From contig NW_026112147.1 in NCBI RefSeq assembly GCF_024679095.1, forward strand, positions 1 to 64,000: DNA of 64,000 nucleotides, in the 5' to 3' direction. Both the position numbers and the translations under genes were made by a program. Shown piece after piece: positions 15,401 through 27,090 of the stretch (position 1 is its first letter; each line of letters opens with the position of its first letter). Source of the stretch: Eriocheir sinensis (lineage: Eukaryota > Arthropoda > Malacostraca > Decapoda > Varunidae). The notes below the pieces were generated by a model that made no database searches, was not told where the DNA came from, and saw only the letters and a program-made list of their open reading frames with translations.

Positions 15401-15800
15401 CCGCCAGCGCCTCCTCCTTCCCCTTGCACGCCACCCCCGCCACCGCCTCCTCCTGTCCCTCGCACGCCACCACCGCCACCGCCTCTTCCCTTCCATCGCA
15501 CGCCACCCCAGCCTCAGCCTCCTCCTTCCCTCACGCCACCACCGCCTCCGCCTCCTCCTTCCCCTCGCACGACACCACCGCCACCGCCTCTTCCTTTCCC
15601 TCGCACGCCACCCCCGCCGGTGCCTCCTCCTGTCCCTCGCACGCCACCCCCGCCACCGCCTCTTCCTTTCCCTCGCACGCCACCCCCGTTGCTGCCTCCT
15701 CCTTTCCCTCGCACGCCATCCCCGCCACCGCTTCTTCCTTTCCCTCGCACGCCACCCCCGCCGCTGCCTCCTCCTTTCACTCGCACGCCACCACCTCCAC
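3438..15800 (+). repeat. 36-bp minisatellite array, left arm (about 340 copies)
   Basis: Tandem units of 36 bp with core CCTCCTCCTGTCCCTCGCAC followed by GCCACCCCCG. The unit equals 12 codons and lacks stops in all six frames. The plus frames read PPPPPPVPRTPP, HRLLLSLARHPR and TASSCPSHATPA; the minus frames read GGVRGTGGGGGG, VACEGQEEAVAG and WRARDRRRRWRG. Open frames of hundreds of codons therefore appear on both strands by chance, and frame slips are frequent, which argues against coding. Variants recur in blocks, giving higher-order repeats (144 bp, about 246 bp, 2.3 kb and 2.9 kb offsets). The purine strand is rich in GGG runs. Confidence 0.95.
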
Positions 15801-15951
15801 CTCCTTCTCTTGCCCCCCCACCACCCCCAACGCTTCATCTTCTCCACCACCACACACACGCCATCCCCATCCATCCCTCACTATCCACCCCCGGCACGCC
15901 ACCCCCCTGATCCAGCCCCTCCTTCTGTCCCTTGCCAGCCATCCCTCACCC
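15801..15951. other. Junction between the two minisatellites
   Basis: C-rich degenerate sequence (CCACCACCCCCAACG, CACCACCACACACACG, CCCATCCATCCC) joins the 36-bp array to the 31-bp array. The mirror junction near 47,600-47,850 is arranged differently: pieces of the 31-bp unit are interspersed with GGAGGAGGTGG and GGATGCGGAGGTGG. Confidence 0.6.
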
Positions 15952-18264
15952 AACACTAAGCCAGGGTCAGCGTCCCACCCTGAACACTAAGCCAGGGTCA
16001 GCATCCCACCCTGAACACTAAGCCAGGGTCAGCATCCCACCCTGAACACTAAGCCAGGGTCAGCATCCCACCCTGAACACTAAGCCAGGGTCAGCATCCC
16101 TCCCTGAACACTAAGCCAGGGTCAGCATCCCACCCTGAACACTAAGCCAGGGTCAGCATCCCACCCTGAACACTAAGCCAGGGTCAGCATCCCACCCTGA
16201 ACACTAAGCCAGGGTCAGCATCCCACCCTGAACACTAAGCCAGGGTCAGCATCCCACCCTGAACACTAAGCCAGGGTCAGCATCCAACCATGAACACTAA
16301 GCCAGGTTAAGCATCCCACCCTGAACACTAAGCCATGGTCAGCATCCCACCCTGAACACTAAGCCAGGGTCAGCATCCCACCCTGAACACTAAGCCAGGG
16401 TCAGCAGCCCACCCTGAACACTAAGCCAGGGTCAGCATTCCACCCTGAACAATAAGCCAGGGTCATCATCTCAACCTGAACACTAAGCCAGGGTCAGCAT
16501 CCCACCCTGAACATTAAGCCAGGGTCAGCATCTCACCCTGAACACTAAGCCAGGGTCAGCATCCCACCCTGAACATTAAGCCAGGGTCAGCAGCCCACCC
16601 TGAACACTAAGCCAGGGTCAGCATCCCACCCTGAACGCTAAGCCAGGGTCAGCATCCCACCCTGAACACTAAGCCAGGGTCAGCATCTCACCCTGAACGC
16701 TAAGCCAGGGTCAGCATCCTACCCTGAACACTAAGCCAAGGTCAGCATCCCACCCTGAACACTAAGCCAGGGTCAGCATCCCACCCTGAACGCTAAGCCA
16801 GGGTCAGCATCCCACCCTGAACGCTAAGCCAGGGTCAGCATCCCCCTGAACAATAAGCCAGGGTCAGCATCCCACCCTGAACGCTAAGCCAGGGTCAGCA
16901 TCCCACCCTGAACACTAAGCCAGGGTCAGCATCCCACCCTGAACGCTAAGCCAGGGTCAGCATCCCACCCTGAACACTAAGCCAGGGTCAGCATCCCACC
17001 CTGAACACTAAGCCAGGGTCAGCATCTCACCCTGAACACTAAGCCAGGGTCAGCATCCCACCCTGAACGCTAAGCCAGGGTCAGCATTCCACCCTGAACA
17101 CTAAGCCAGGGTCAGCATCCCACCCTGAACGCTAAGCCAGGGTCAGCATCCCACCCTGAACACTAAGCCAGGGTCAGCATCTCACCCTGAACGCTAAGCC
17201 AGGGTCAGCATCCCACCCTGAACACTAAGCCAGGGTCAGCATCCCACCCTGAACGCTAAGCCAGGGTCAGCATCCCACCCTGAACACTAAGCCAGGGTCA
17301 GCATCCCACCCTGAACGCTAAGCCAGGGTCAGCATCCCACCCTGAACACTAAGCCAGGGTCAGCATCCCACCCTGAACGCTAAGCCAGGGTCAGCATCCC
17401 ACCCTGAACTCTAATCCAGGGTCAGCATCCCACCCTGAACGCTAAGCCAGGGTCAGCATCCCACCCTGAACACTAAGCCAGGGTCAGCATCCCACCCTGA
17501 ACGCTAAGCCAGGGTCAGCATCCCACCCTGAACGCTAAGCTAGGGTCAGCATCCCACCCTGAACACTAAGCCAGGGTCAGCATCCCACCCTGAACACTAA
17601 GCCAGGGTCAGCATCTCAACCTGAACACTAAGCCAGGGTCAGCATCCCACCCTGAACGCTAAGCCAGGGTCAGCATTCCACGCTGAACACTAAGCCAGGG
17701 TCAGCATCCCACCCTGAACCCTTAGCCAGGGTCAGCATCCCACCCTGAACACTAAGCCAGGGTCAGCATCTCACCCTGAACGCTAAGCCAGGTCAGCATC
17801 CCACCCTGAACACTAAGCCAGGGTCAGCATCCCACCCTGAACGCTAAGCCAGGGTCAGCATCCCACCATGAACACTAAGCCAGGGTCAGCATCCCACCCT
17901 GAACGCTAAGCCAGGGTCAGCATCCCACCCTGAACACTAAGCCAGGGTCAGCATCCCACCCTGAACGCTAAGCCATGGTCAGCATCCCACCCTGAACGCT
18001 AATCCAGGGTCAGCATCCCACCCTGAACACTAAGCCAGGGTCAGCATCCCACCCTGAACACTAAGCCAGGGTCAGCATCCCACCCTGAACGCTAAGCCAG
18101 GGTCAGCATCCCACCCTGAACGCTAATCCAGGGTCAGCATCCCACCCTGAACACTATGCCTGGGTCAGCATCCCACCCTGAGCACTAAGCCAGGGTCAGT
18201 ATCTCACCCTGAACGCTATGCCAAGGTCAGCATTTCACCCTGAACACTAAGCAGCATCCCACCC
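15952..18264 (+). repeat. 31-bp minisatellite array, left arm (about 74 copies)
   Basis: Unit of 31 bp containing CTAAGCCAGGGTCAGCATCC followed by CACCCTGAACA. Each unit holds the inverted pair CAGGGT and ACCCTG separated by nine bases, so each could fold as a small hairpin. Two subtypes differ at one base (AACACTAAG versus AACGCTAAG). Between about 17,050 and 17,520 they alternate strictly, making a 62-bp dimer. The unit contains stops and is not coding. Confidence 0.95.
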
Positions 18265-18964
18265 AGGCACCTAGTTTTCTGCCTTTCTTTCTTCCGTTCA
18301 TTTCATTCCGTCCATATGTCTATTTTTTATGAATATACATATGCTTTTTTGCCTTCTTTGTTTACTGCATCCCTTGATTCTATGCCTTAAATATTTCTTC
18401 CTTTCTTTCTTCATTTTTTCCATCCTTCCCTCCATTCTTCCCTCTCTCCTATAATTTTTTTCTTTATAATAATATTCTTTTCTTTCTTCTTTCTCTTACA
18501 CCTCAGTTCGTCCCTTTATTCCTTTCTTTCTGTGTTTCTTCGTCTGTCCATCTAAGCCAGGGTGAAGCCAAAGATAATCAGGCCGCTGCCGGTTTTCTTT
18601 TTTCTCTTAGTTTTAGTTATCCTCAGTTTCGTTTTTTTTGGTGTTGATTTGATTTTTTTTTTTTTTTTTTTTAGCTCATACGTTTCGTTCCATTTTGTCA
18701 TTTTATGTTTTTAGTTTTCTAATTTTTGACTGATCACCTTTTTAGATTTGTTAGGTCATTTTTTTTCTACTACTGCTTGAGTTGATTTCTTTGTTGCTTT
18801 TTTCTTTTTCTTTTTTATGGCTTCTCTATTTTGATGTTTTGTTGGTGACTTAACGATTTCGTTATATTTTGGAAAGTTAACTATTTTTTTTTTTTGTCGG
18901 GGGGGATTTTGTCCTTTTTAGGTTACGTCGTGAGGAGATTTTTTGTTGCAAATGGTCAAGGCAG
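18265..18964. other. T-rich spacer with an isolated piece of the 31-bp unit
   Basis: Pyrimidine/T-rich DNA with poly-T runs (for example 18,652-18,673) and no ORF. At 18,553-18,563 the isolated segment CTAAGCCAGGGT is the start of the 31-bp unit, followed by unrelated sequence. The mirror is 44,590-45,288. Confidence 0.6.
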
Positions 18965-19102
18965 TGTTCAGAGTGTCCAGGGAGTGTCAGGGGACCTTGT
19001 TGCGTGGGTCGTCATCAGAGTGTCCATCCATTGTTCAGAGAGTGTCCAGGGAGTGTCAGGGTGCCTTGTTGCCTGGGTCGTCATCAGAGTGTCCGTGCCT
19101 TC
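18965..19102 (+). repeat. 68-bp direct duplication
   Basis: Two tandem copies of a unit with GTGTCCAGGGAGTGTCAGGG and GGGTCGTCATCAGAGTGTCC begin at 18,965 and 19,033 and differ at a few positions. The mirror pair is at about 44,455-44,590. Function unknown. Confidence 0.85.
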
Positions 19103-19860
19103 GTGCGTGCTTGCGTGCGTGCGTGGGTGCCTACGTACTTGCGTGAGTTCGTGCGTTTTTTCGTGCGTGGCTGCGTGCTTGGTTGTGTGAGTGTGTGCGT
19201 GCGTGCCTGCCTGCATGCTTGCGTGGGTGCGTGCGTCTGTACGTGAGTGTGTGTGCTTGCGTGCGTGTGCATGCGTGGGTACGTGATTGTGTGCGTGCCT
19301 GCGTGTGTGAGTGCTTGTGTGCTGCGTGCGTTGGGCGGTCACTGCCTGCGAGCGTGTGTTCGTCCGTTCCTTCGTGCGTGTGTATACTCGTGTTCGTGCG
19401 TTCGAGCGTGTGTTCGTCCGTTCCTTCGTGCGTGTGTATACTCGTGTTCGTGCGTGCGAGCGTGTGTTCATCCATTCCTTCGTGCGTGTGTGTACTCGTG
19501 TTCGTGCGCGCGAGCGTGCGTTCGTCCGTTCCTTCGTGCGTGTGTACTCGTGTTCGTGCGTGAGAGCGTGTGCTCATCCGTTCCTTCGTGCGTGTGTACT
19601 TGTGTTCGTGCGTGCGAGCGTGCGTTGGGGATGGGTGTGTGCGAGCGTGTGTTCGTTCGTTCGTTCTTGCGTGTGTTCTTGCGTTCGTGCGTGCGAGCGT
19701 GGGTGGGGGGTGAGTGCGTGCTTGTGCGTTCGTTCGTTCGTGCGTGTGTGCTTGCGTTCGTGCGTGCGTGCGTGCGTTTGGGGGGTGAGTGCGAGCGAGC
19801 GTGCGTTGGGGAGTGAGTTCGTGCTGGCGTGCGTTTCGGGGTGAGTGCGTGCGTGCTGCG
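19103..19860 (+). repeat. TGCG/TTCG-rich repeat block with 54-bp tandem units
   Basis: A CpG-dense block of TGCG and TTCG words. Between about 19,350 and 19,625 it forms roughly five 54-bp units with TTCGTCCGTTCCTTCGTGCG. The mirror at about 43,700-44,450 has a less regular middle (43,980-44,060), where units are disrupted. Cys/Val/Arg-rich frames through it are low complexity and not credible proteins. Confidence 0.8.
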
Positions 19861-19861
19861 T

Positions 19862-20057
19862 GAGCTAGGCGAATAACACGCGAGAACTTTTCCTATCGCA
19901 GCAGGAGCAAACCGACATCAGCTTCGGCAGCGGCCCCGGGAGTTGCTTCAACTCCCTCTGGGAGGCCTTCCTCTCCTCTTTTTGTTCCTTATTGGAGGGA
20001 AGCCTCCCTATCCTGTCACGGCAGAGCGTTAGTCCATTAGTCCCCTGCTTCATTATC

Positions 20058-20060
<3 letters not shown>
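19862..20060. other. Unique GC-rich block next to (TG)n
   Basis: Complex sequence between repeats, including TTCGGCAGCGGCCCCGGGAG and a CTCCCTCTGGGAGG hairpin-like segment. The mirror is about 43,500-43,695, where one stretch reads slightly shorter (CTCCAGGGCCGCTGCCAAGC). No gene is recognised. Confidence 0.5.
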
Positions 20061-20145
<85 letters not shown>

Positions 20146-20150
20146 GTGTG
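20061..20150. repeat. (TG)n with a (CG)4 insert
   Basis: (TG)n of about 70 bp, then GCGCGCGCG, then TG again. Alternating purine-pyrimidine of this kind favours Z-DNA. The mirror (CA)n is at 43,439-43,500 and is shorter. Confidence 0.9.
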
Positions 20151-20297
20151 AGGTTCTGAGGCTCGCCTTGCCTCGGGGATCAGCCACGGGATTTTGATTT
20201 CTTGAGATGGAGTCACCCTTTTCCTTTTTCTTACCCTGTATAGGGTCGAGATTTACCACATCACCTCGGTTTGCGATATGCCGTTTTAGGGAGCACA

Positions 20298-20332
20298 GAG
20301 TTGACATTGCATAGGGCTGAATCTAGAGCTAG
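20298..20332 (-). other. Dispersed 35-bp motif, copy 1
   Basis: The minus strand reads AGCTCTAGATTCAGCCCTAT then GCAATGTCAACTC. The same framework occurs at 43,258-43,290 (mirror) and, independently of the palindrome, at 63,261-63,294 on the plus strand. It could be the end of a mobile element. Confidence 0.4.
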
Positions 20333-20355
20333 TTGCACCTTTTGTAGTGAAGATC

Positions 20356-20483
20356 GCTACGGGAGCTGATTGGCTGGAGGGAGGGAGGGAGATGTTAGCT
20401 ACGGGAGCTGATTGGCTTGATGGAGGGAGGGTGTGCTTAGCTACGGGATCTGATTGGCTGGATGGAAGGTCTTATTTATAAAG
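20356..20483 (+). promoter_or_regulatory. Triple inverted-CCAAT plus TATA promoter candidate
   Basis: Three 42-bp tandem units starting at 20,356, 20,398 and 20,440 each carry GCTACGGGAGCTGATTGGCT or a close variant. Each contains ATTGG, the reverse CCAAT box bound by NF-Y, at 20,369, 20,411 and 20,453. A TATAAAG box follows at 20,477-20,483. Transcription would start near 20,507-20,515. The regular 42-bp spacing puts the boxes on a similar helix face. Just downstream lie a short ORF with good start context and a consensus splice donor at 20,693. No expression evidence is available; this is a sequence-only call. Confidence 0.5.
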
Positions 20484-20566
20484 TAATCTTCGCCTCGGCA
20501 CGCCTGTTTGAAAAGCCTCTCGTTGAAGTTGCCGGGGTATTCACGGACTGTTTTGTGATCCTAGTG

Positions 20567-20674
20567 ATGGCTGTACACGCCTTCAGCGTCATGAATGGTA
20601 AAGTCACCCGTGACAACTTGGCCAAGCTTCTCCGCGGCCTTGGGAATAGTCGTAAAGGCAGCTCGATACGTTGA
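20567..20674 (+). CDS. Short ORF (35 aa) after the TATA promoter, unrecognised
   Basis: This is an open frame starting MAVHAFSVMNGKVTRD and ending KGSSIR-stop. I chose ATG 20,567 because it lies about 55 bases after the predicted start site and has G at -3 and +4. An upstream ATG at 20,462 in the same frame precedes the TATA box and would not be transcribed. The frame is identical in the mirror copy (42,914-43,021). A consensus donor GGTAAGA at 20,693 follows the stop, so this may be an upstream ORF in a first exon rather than the main protein. I do not recognise the peptide, and coding status is uncertain. Confidence 0.25.
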   Translation: MAVHAFSVMNGKVTRDNLAKLLRGLGNSRKGSSIR

Positions 20675-20806
20675 AAATAACGGCCCTGTGGGGTAAGAAG
20701 TGAGCATTTTTCCCTTCAATAATTGTTTACTCCCACCATCTTAAGTATTGTGTGAAATATATGAATTAGAATAATAACACTGGTATTTGTCCCGAGGTTA
20801 CGGCCG

Positions 20807-20814
20807 TGACGTCA
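20807..20814. promoter_or_regulatory. Perfect CRE octamer TGACGTCA
   Basis: Palindromic CREB/ATF site within GGCCGTGACGTCACCGG, 114 bp after the splice donor. The mirror is 42,774-42,781. Confidence 0.4.
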
Positions 20815-22377
<1,563 letters not shown>

Positions 22378-22435
22378 GGGCCGCCTCGCCGAGTTTGGCC
22401 GCGCCGAACGAGCCATATAAATCCATCCAGCGCCG
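22378..22435 (+). other. Candidate 58-bp internal exon
   Basis: A GC-rich block stands alone among repeats and is bounded by near-consensus splice sites. The acceptor is TTTTCTTACTGTATTTTTCAG ending at 22,377 and the donor is GTGAGT at 22,436. One frame is fully open and non-repetitive, reading AASPSLAAPNEPYKSIQRR with two bases spare at each side; another ends in a stop. It lies on the same strand as the promoter and donor at 20,356-20,693, so the two could be exons of one transcript with an intron of about 1.7 kb. Alternatively its CATATAAAT is a second TATA box. The product is not recognised. Confidence 0.4.
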
Positions 22436-22577
22436 GTGAGTTTTTGTTTCGACTGTGTTTTGCATTAGTTTTTTTTTTTTTTCCATTGATGTGACGAAGT
22501 GTACCGAATTAGTTTAGGAGCGAGATAACTTTGTGCGTGTGTGTGCGTATGTGTGTGATTCGAAATGTTCACGGGTA

Positions 22578-22579
<2 letters not shown>

Positions 22580-22671
<92 letters not shown>
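22580..22671. repeat. (CA)n microsatellite
   Basis: 92-bp CA tract. The mirror (TG)n is at 41,139-41,199 (61 bp). Confidence 0.95.
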
Positions 22672-22673
<2 letters not shown>

Positions 22674-23801
22674 CAATCACATTCACACTCACTCTCCCCA
22701 TGCCTCTCTTCACCATTCATTAGCCTCATAACATAGCCACACCTTGTAGTCAGTCACCACTCCACTCATCTCCATTCCAGTCATCACCCATCACCACTAA
22801 CACCGTTACGTAACATCACCACCACTAAGACCACCACCATCTCCTTCACGCTGTAACCTCACCTCACCTTTCACCCCCTCCTCTTTACCTGTCCGCGCGC
22901 ACCTGTTGACAATACGCCGCCTGATTTACATTCAAGGAGCCGAGTCCGCCCACAAAATAGGAGCACGATTTTTTTTTTTTTTTTACCTTTTTTCCTTTTT
23001 TCCTGCATGGATTTTTTTTCTTTTTTTTCTTTTTTGTTCTTCTTGTTTTCTTGTATTTGTTGTTGTTCTTCTTCTTTATTATTTTACTCGTTTTCTGGCC
23101 TTTATTTCACTATTGATTTTTCTTATTCTATTTTTTTAACTCATTGATTTTTTCTTCTTGTCTTCTTGTTTTTTCCTTCTTTACTTGCTTTTTTCTCTGT
23201 GGTGACGTCATAGGGAAAGGGTGATGATGATGATGATGATGATGATGATGACGAGGAAGGAAGGAATGGAGGGGTATGAGAGGAAGGGGAAGGAAAGGGA
23301 TAGGAAGGAAAGGGGAAGGTAGGAGAGGTAGGTAGATAGGTAAGGTGGATGGGAACGGAAGGAAAGGGAAAGGAGGAAGAGAAGGGAAGGAGAGAGAAGG
23401 GAAGGAGGAGGAGGAGGATAAGGAGGAGGTTGATAGGTAGGCAAGGGGAGGGAAGGGTAGGTAGGAAGAGATGATGATGATGAAGATGAGGAAGAGGAAG
23501 AGAAAGTGAAAGAAAAAAAAGAGAAGAAACAGAATGAGAAGAGAGAGGAGAAAAAGAAAGAGTGAAAGAGGAGAAGAAAAGAAAAGAGAAAGGAAGAGAA
23601 GGAGAAAGGGAGGAAGAGGAGGAAGAGGAATGGAGGAAGAACAAGATTAAATAAACAAATAGAAGGAAATTTACGAGAGAGAGAGAGTATGCTAATCAGG
23701 TGCTCTTAGTCAACAACAACTTTTGCAAATTAATGTTTCAAAACTTTTTAGGCCAAACATTTAACGTTTTATGTTTTTTTTTTAGCCCAGTGCAAAACCT
23801 G
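22672..23801. other. Mixed unique and low-complexity DNA
   Basis: CACC-rich DNA leads to a conserved unique block at 22,883-22,968 (CGCGCGCACCTGTTGACAAT and neighbours). After that come poly-T/TTC-rich DNA, a second perfect CRE TGACGTCA at 23,203-23,210 (mirror 40,588-40,595), (GAT)n at 23,221-23,250, GGAA-rich DNA, and a 13-bp GA tract at 23,675-23,687. That GA tract's partner on the right is a (CT)n of about 150 bp (39,967-40,117). No gene. Confidence 0.6.
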
Positions 23802-24070
<269 letters not shown>

Positions 24071-24609
24071 TGGTTAGTCAGTCTATTTTTCCATCTTTTT
24101 GTGTGTTTGTATGTGTTTTTATGCATTTTGTCCTTGTGTCTGTTTTTCTGTGTCTGTCTGTCTGTTAGTTTGTCTATTTGTTTATATTTCTGTTAGCGTT
24201 TTTGTATCATTTTCTCTGTCCGTTTTTCTGTTAATCTGTCTGTTTGTTGGTCACTGCCTGTCTGTCTGTCTGTTTGTCTATCTGTCTGTCTGTCTGTGTG
24301 TCTGTATACAAGCATCCATGAACACGTATTGCATTCACTCACCAACATTCATTCATGCATACATAAATATTCGTGTGTAATAACCTTCATGTGTTTACTG
24401 ATTTATCTATCCATATCTATCTATCAGTCTGCCTCTATCTGTTTATCAAGCTATCATTTTTTTATTGAATTTTTGGATAGATTAGCCAGTTAATTTTCGT
24501 TTATTTATCTATCTAGTTAGCTTTTATTAACCTTTATCCTTTTTATATTCGTTTATTTGACTCTCTATTTATATACTTTTCCAATCACGTTTTTATCTAC
24601 CTTCATTTA
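24071..24609. other. T-rich spacer with TCTG words, no gene
   Basis: Degenerate GTCTGTCTG and ATCTATCT sequence. The mirror is 39,090-39,640. Nothing coding is seen. Confidence 0.6.
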
Positions 24610-25030
24610 TTTTTCATGCAGCTCATTTTCCATTCACTTAAGTTTTCATTCACTTCATTTTTAATTCATTTTTTTCATTTTCCATTCATTTTTTTAATTT
24701 TTATGCATTTTTTTATTATTTTTCATTCATTTTTTTCATTTTCATTAATTGTTCTTTTTTGTCATGCACTTCATTTCACATTTTTTTCATTTTCATTCAT
24801 TTTTTTTCATTTTTCATTCATTTCTCACTCACTTTATTTTAATTTATTTTTTTATATTTTTCATTCATTTTTTTCATTTTTCATTCAGTTCGTTTTTAAC
24901 ATTTTTAATTTTTCATCTAGACCATTATTCATTCACTACATTTTTCATTTTTTTTATCATTCAGTTCACTTCGTTTTTCATTTTTCTTTTTTTTCTCCCA
25001 TTAATTTTTCATTTCTCATTCAGTTCACAC
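24610..25030 (+). repeat. AT-rich ATTCATTTTTT tandem repeat
   Basis: Imperfect repetition of TTTTCATTCATTTTTTTCAT words of roughly 12-18 bp. The mirror is 38,650-39,090. Phe/His/Ser-rich open frames are low complexity. Confidence 0.8.
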
Positions 25031-25217
25031 CTGTAATGTACGTGTTCTCTTATCTGTTTACATTCATCTAGTTATCTATCTATCTGTGTAACCCTTATCA
25101 GCTTTTCTATTCATCTATCCAACTATCTATCTACCTATACACTTCTTCAGTCATGTATCTATCTGCTCATTCTACTCTTTTATCATCATTCAAATTCATT
25201 CTCATTTTACTATTCAT

Positions 25218-26400
25218 TTTTACTATCCAAATCCCTCTATGTATCTTTTTCCTCTCCTTTTTCACTCTTTCTACCTCATATTCCACTATCCAAATCTCGT
25301 TATTTATTTTCTCTTCATCCTCCTAGTTTATCTTTGTGCTACCCAAATCTCTTTTTCTATTATTCTCTTCATTTTCTTCCTTTTTCTCCTACTCATTCTA
25401 ACATCCAAATCTCTTATCTATCTTTTTCTTTACCTTTTTCCTTCTTTCTACTTTTCATCAACTATCTTACCTATCTCTTTCTCTACTAACTTTCTCTCTA
25501 CTATTTTACCTTTCCAATACCTGGTTCTTCATCTACCTACATATCTACCTTTCCACCCAATCTTCACCTTTCTTAAACAAGGGAGGAGGAGGACGCGAAT
25601 CACTTGTCATTTTACTATCCAAATCTCTAATCTACCATTCATTTACCTTCTTCCTTACCTACCTACGTACCTACCTTTCCTTCCACTCAGTTCTCTCCAT
25701 CTTTCTTGAACGAGGGAGGAGGAAGAAGAGGAGGAGGAGGAGAAGGCAAAGGGTAGGAAGGTTCAGGCAGTAGAAATTTCCCGGGCCCAAAATAATCTTA
25801 CCTCATTTTCCTATCCAAATCTCTTATCTATCTCTTATCTACGTATCTATTCACCTTCCTCCTCATCCACGCATCTTACCATCTGACTCTCCACCTTTCT
25901 CAAACAAGGGAGGAAGAGGAAGAGGAGGCAAGGAGGAGGAGGAGGTGGAGGCAAGGAGTAGGAAGGGAAGGGTTAGGCAGGAGGAATTTCTCACCCTCAA
26001 CATAATCAGACTTCATTCTACATTCCAAATCTCTTAACTGCCTCTCTCTTTACCCTCTTCCTCGCTTCCTCATCTACGCACTTACCTTTTCACCCGATCT
26101 TCTCCTTTCTTAAGCGAGGAAGGAAGAGGAAGAGGAGGAGGAGGAGGAGAAGGCAAGGAGTAGGAAGGGACGGGTTAGTAGGAGGAATTTCTCACCCCCA
26201 ACATAATCAGACCTCATTCTACATTCCAAATCTCTTATCTGCCTCTCTCTTTACCCTCTTCCTCGCTTCCTCATCTACGCACCTACCTTTCCACCAAATC
26301 ATCTCCACCTTTCTTTAGCGAGGAAGGAAGAGGAAGAGGAGGAGGAGGAGGAGGAGGCAAAGGAGTAAAAAGGGAGGGGTTAGAGGAATTTCCCAGCGCC
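25218..26400 (+). repeat. Nested tandem repeats sharing ATCCAAATCTCTTATCT
   Basis: The word CTATCCAAATCTCTTATCTA recurs at about 25,224, 25,282, 25,340 and 25,395 (period about 58 bp). It then recurs at about 25,615, 25,809, 26,023 and 26,221 (period about 200 bp), each later unit carrying a GGAAGAGGAAGAGGAGGAGG purine run and a GGAATTTCTCACC segment. The mirror is about 37,310-38,480. Confidence 0.8.
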
Positions 26401-26802
26401 ACATAATCACAGCTTGTCACTCGCCACCTGTTATTGCAATTACTTTCGTCCGGAGCCAAGAAACTCATTTAAACTTGAGGTGACGTGGCGCGACCCCTCC
26501 TGGCCTGGCTTCTTCACCGTGCCAGGAGTGAGGAAGAGGGAGGGGGAGTGAGGGGGAGGAGTAGGGAGAGAGGGTGAGGGAGGGGAGAGAGTTGGGGAGG
26601 GGGAAGAGGGAGAGACATGAAAGAGGAAAAAGAGAACAAAAGAGAATGAAAGAGAACAAGAGAACGAAAAAGAAAACGAAAAGGAAGATTGAAAAGAAAA
26701 CTGAAAAAGAAAACTGAAAAAGAAAACTGAAAAGAACGAAAAGAACGAAAAGAGAACGATAAAAGAGAACGAGAAAAAAAAAAACGAAAATAGAACAAGA
26801 GC
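26401..26802. other. Unique block then GAAAA-rich DNA
   Basis: Bases 26,401-26,535 are complex (TTTCGTCCGGAGCCAAGAAA, GAGGTGACGTGGCGCGACCC) and conserved in the mirror at about 37,165-37,300. They are followed by GAGGGAG and GAACGAAAAG repeats. No supported gene. Confidence 0.5.
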
Positions 26803-26860
26803 AGAGAGAGAGCACCTGGTTACATAATGGAGGTAGAGATAGTAAGGAGATGGGTTTGGT

Positions 26861-26934
<74 letters not shown>

Positions 26935-26959
26935 GTTTCTGATATCGTGGTAGTGGTAA

Positions 26960-26990
<31 letters not shown>

Positions 26991-27090
26991 TGTAGTAATA
27001 GTAGTAGTAGTAGTTGTAGTAATAGTAGTAGTAGTAGTAATAGTAGCAGTAGTCGTCGTCGTAGTAGTATTAGTAGTAGCAGTAGTAGTA
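26803..27090. repeat. GA, CT and (TAG)n tracts
   Basis: Short GA at 26,803-26,812, (CT)n at 26,862-26,932, then TAG/GTA trinucleotides at 26,945-27,090. On the right the partner of the short GA is a (CT)n of about 265 bp (36,639-36,904), while the partner of the long CT is a 17-bp GA (36,570-36,586). Confidence 0.9.

Noticed and set aside
3816..15990. Long Pro-rich, Ser/Ala/Cys-rich and Gly-rich frames resembling structural or cuticle proteins
   Set aside because: All six frames are open alike, no frame is favoured, no signal peptide or flanking domain is seen, and frame slips are frequent.
15952..18264. CRISPR-like array (31-bp repeats)
   Set aside because: Repeats are directly adjacent with no unique spacers, and the setting is eukaryotic.
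22883..22968. Second exon candidate on the minus strand (donor GGACAG then GTAAAG)
   Set aside because: The right-arm copy has a weak acceptor and the left arm replaces it with poly-T/A, so the pair of splice sites is not consistent.
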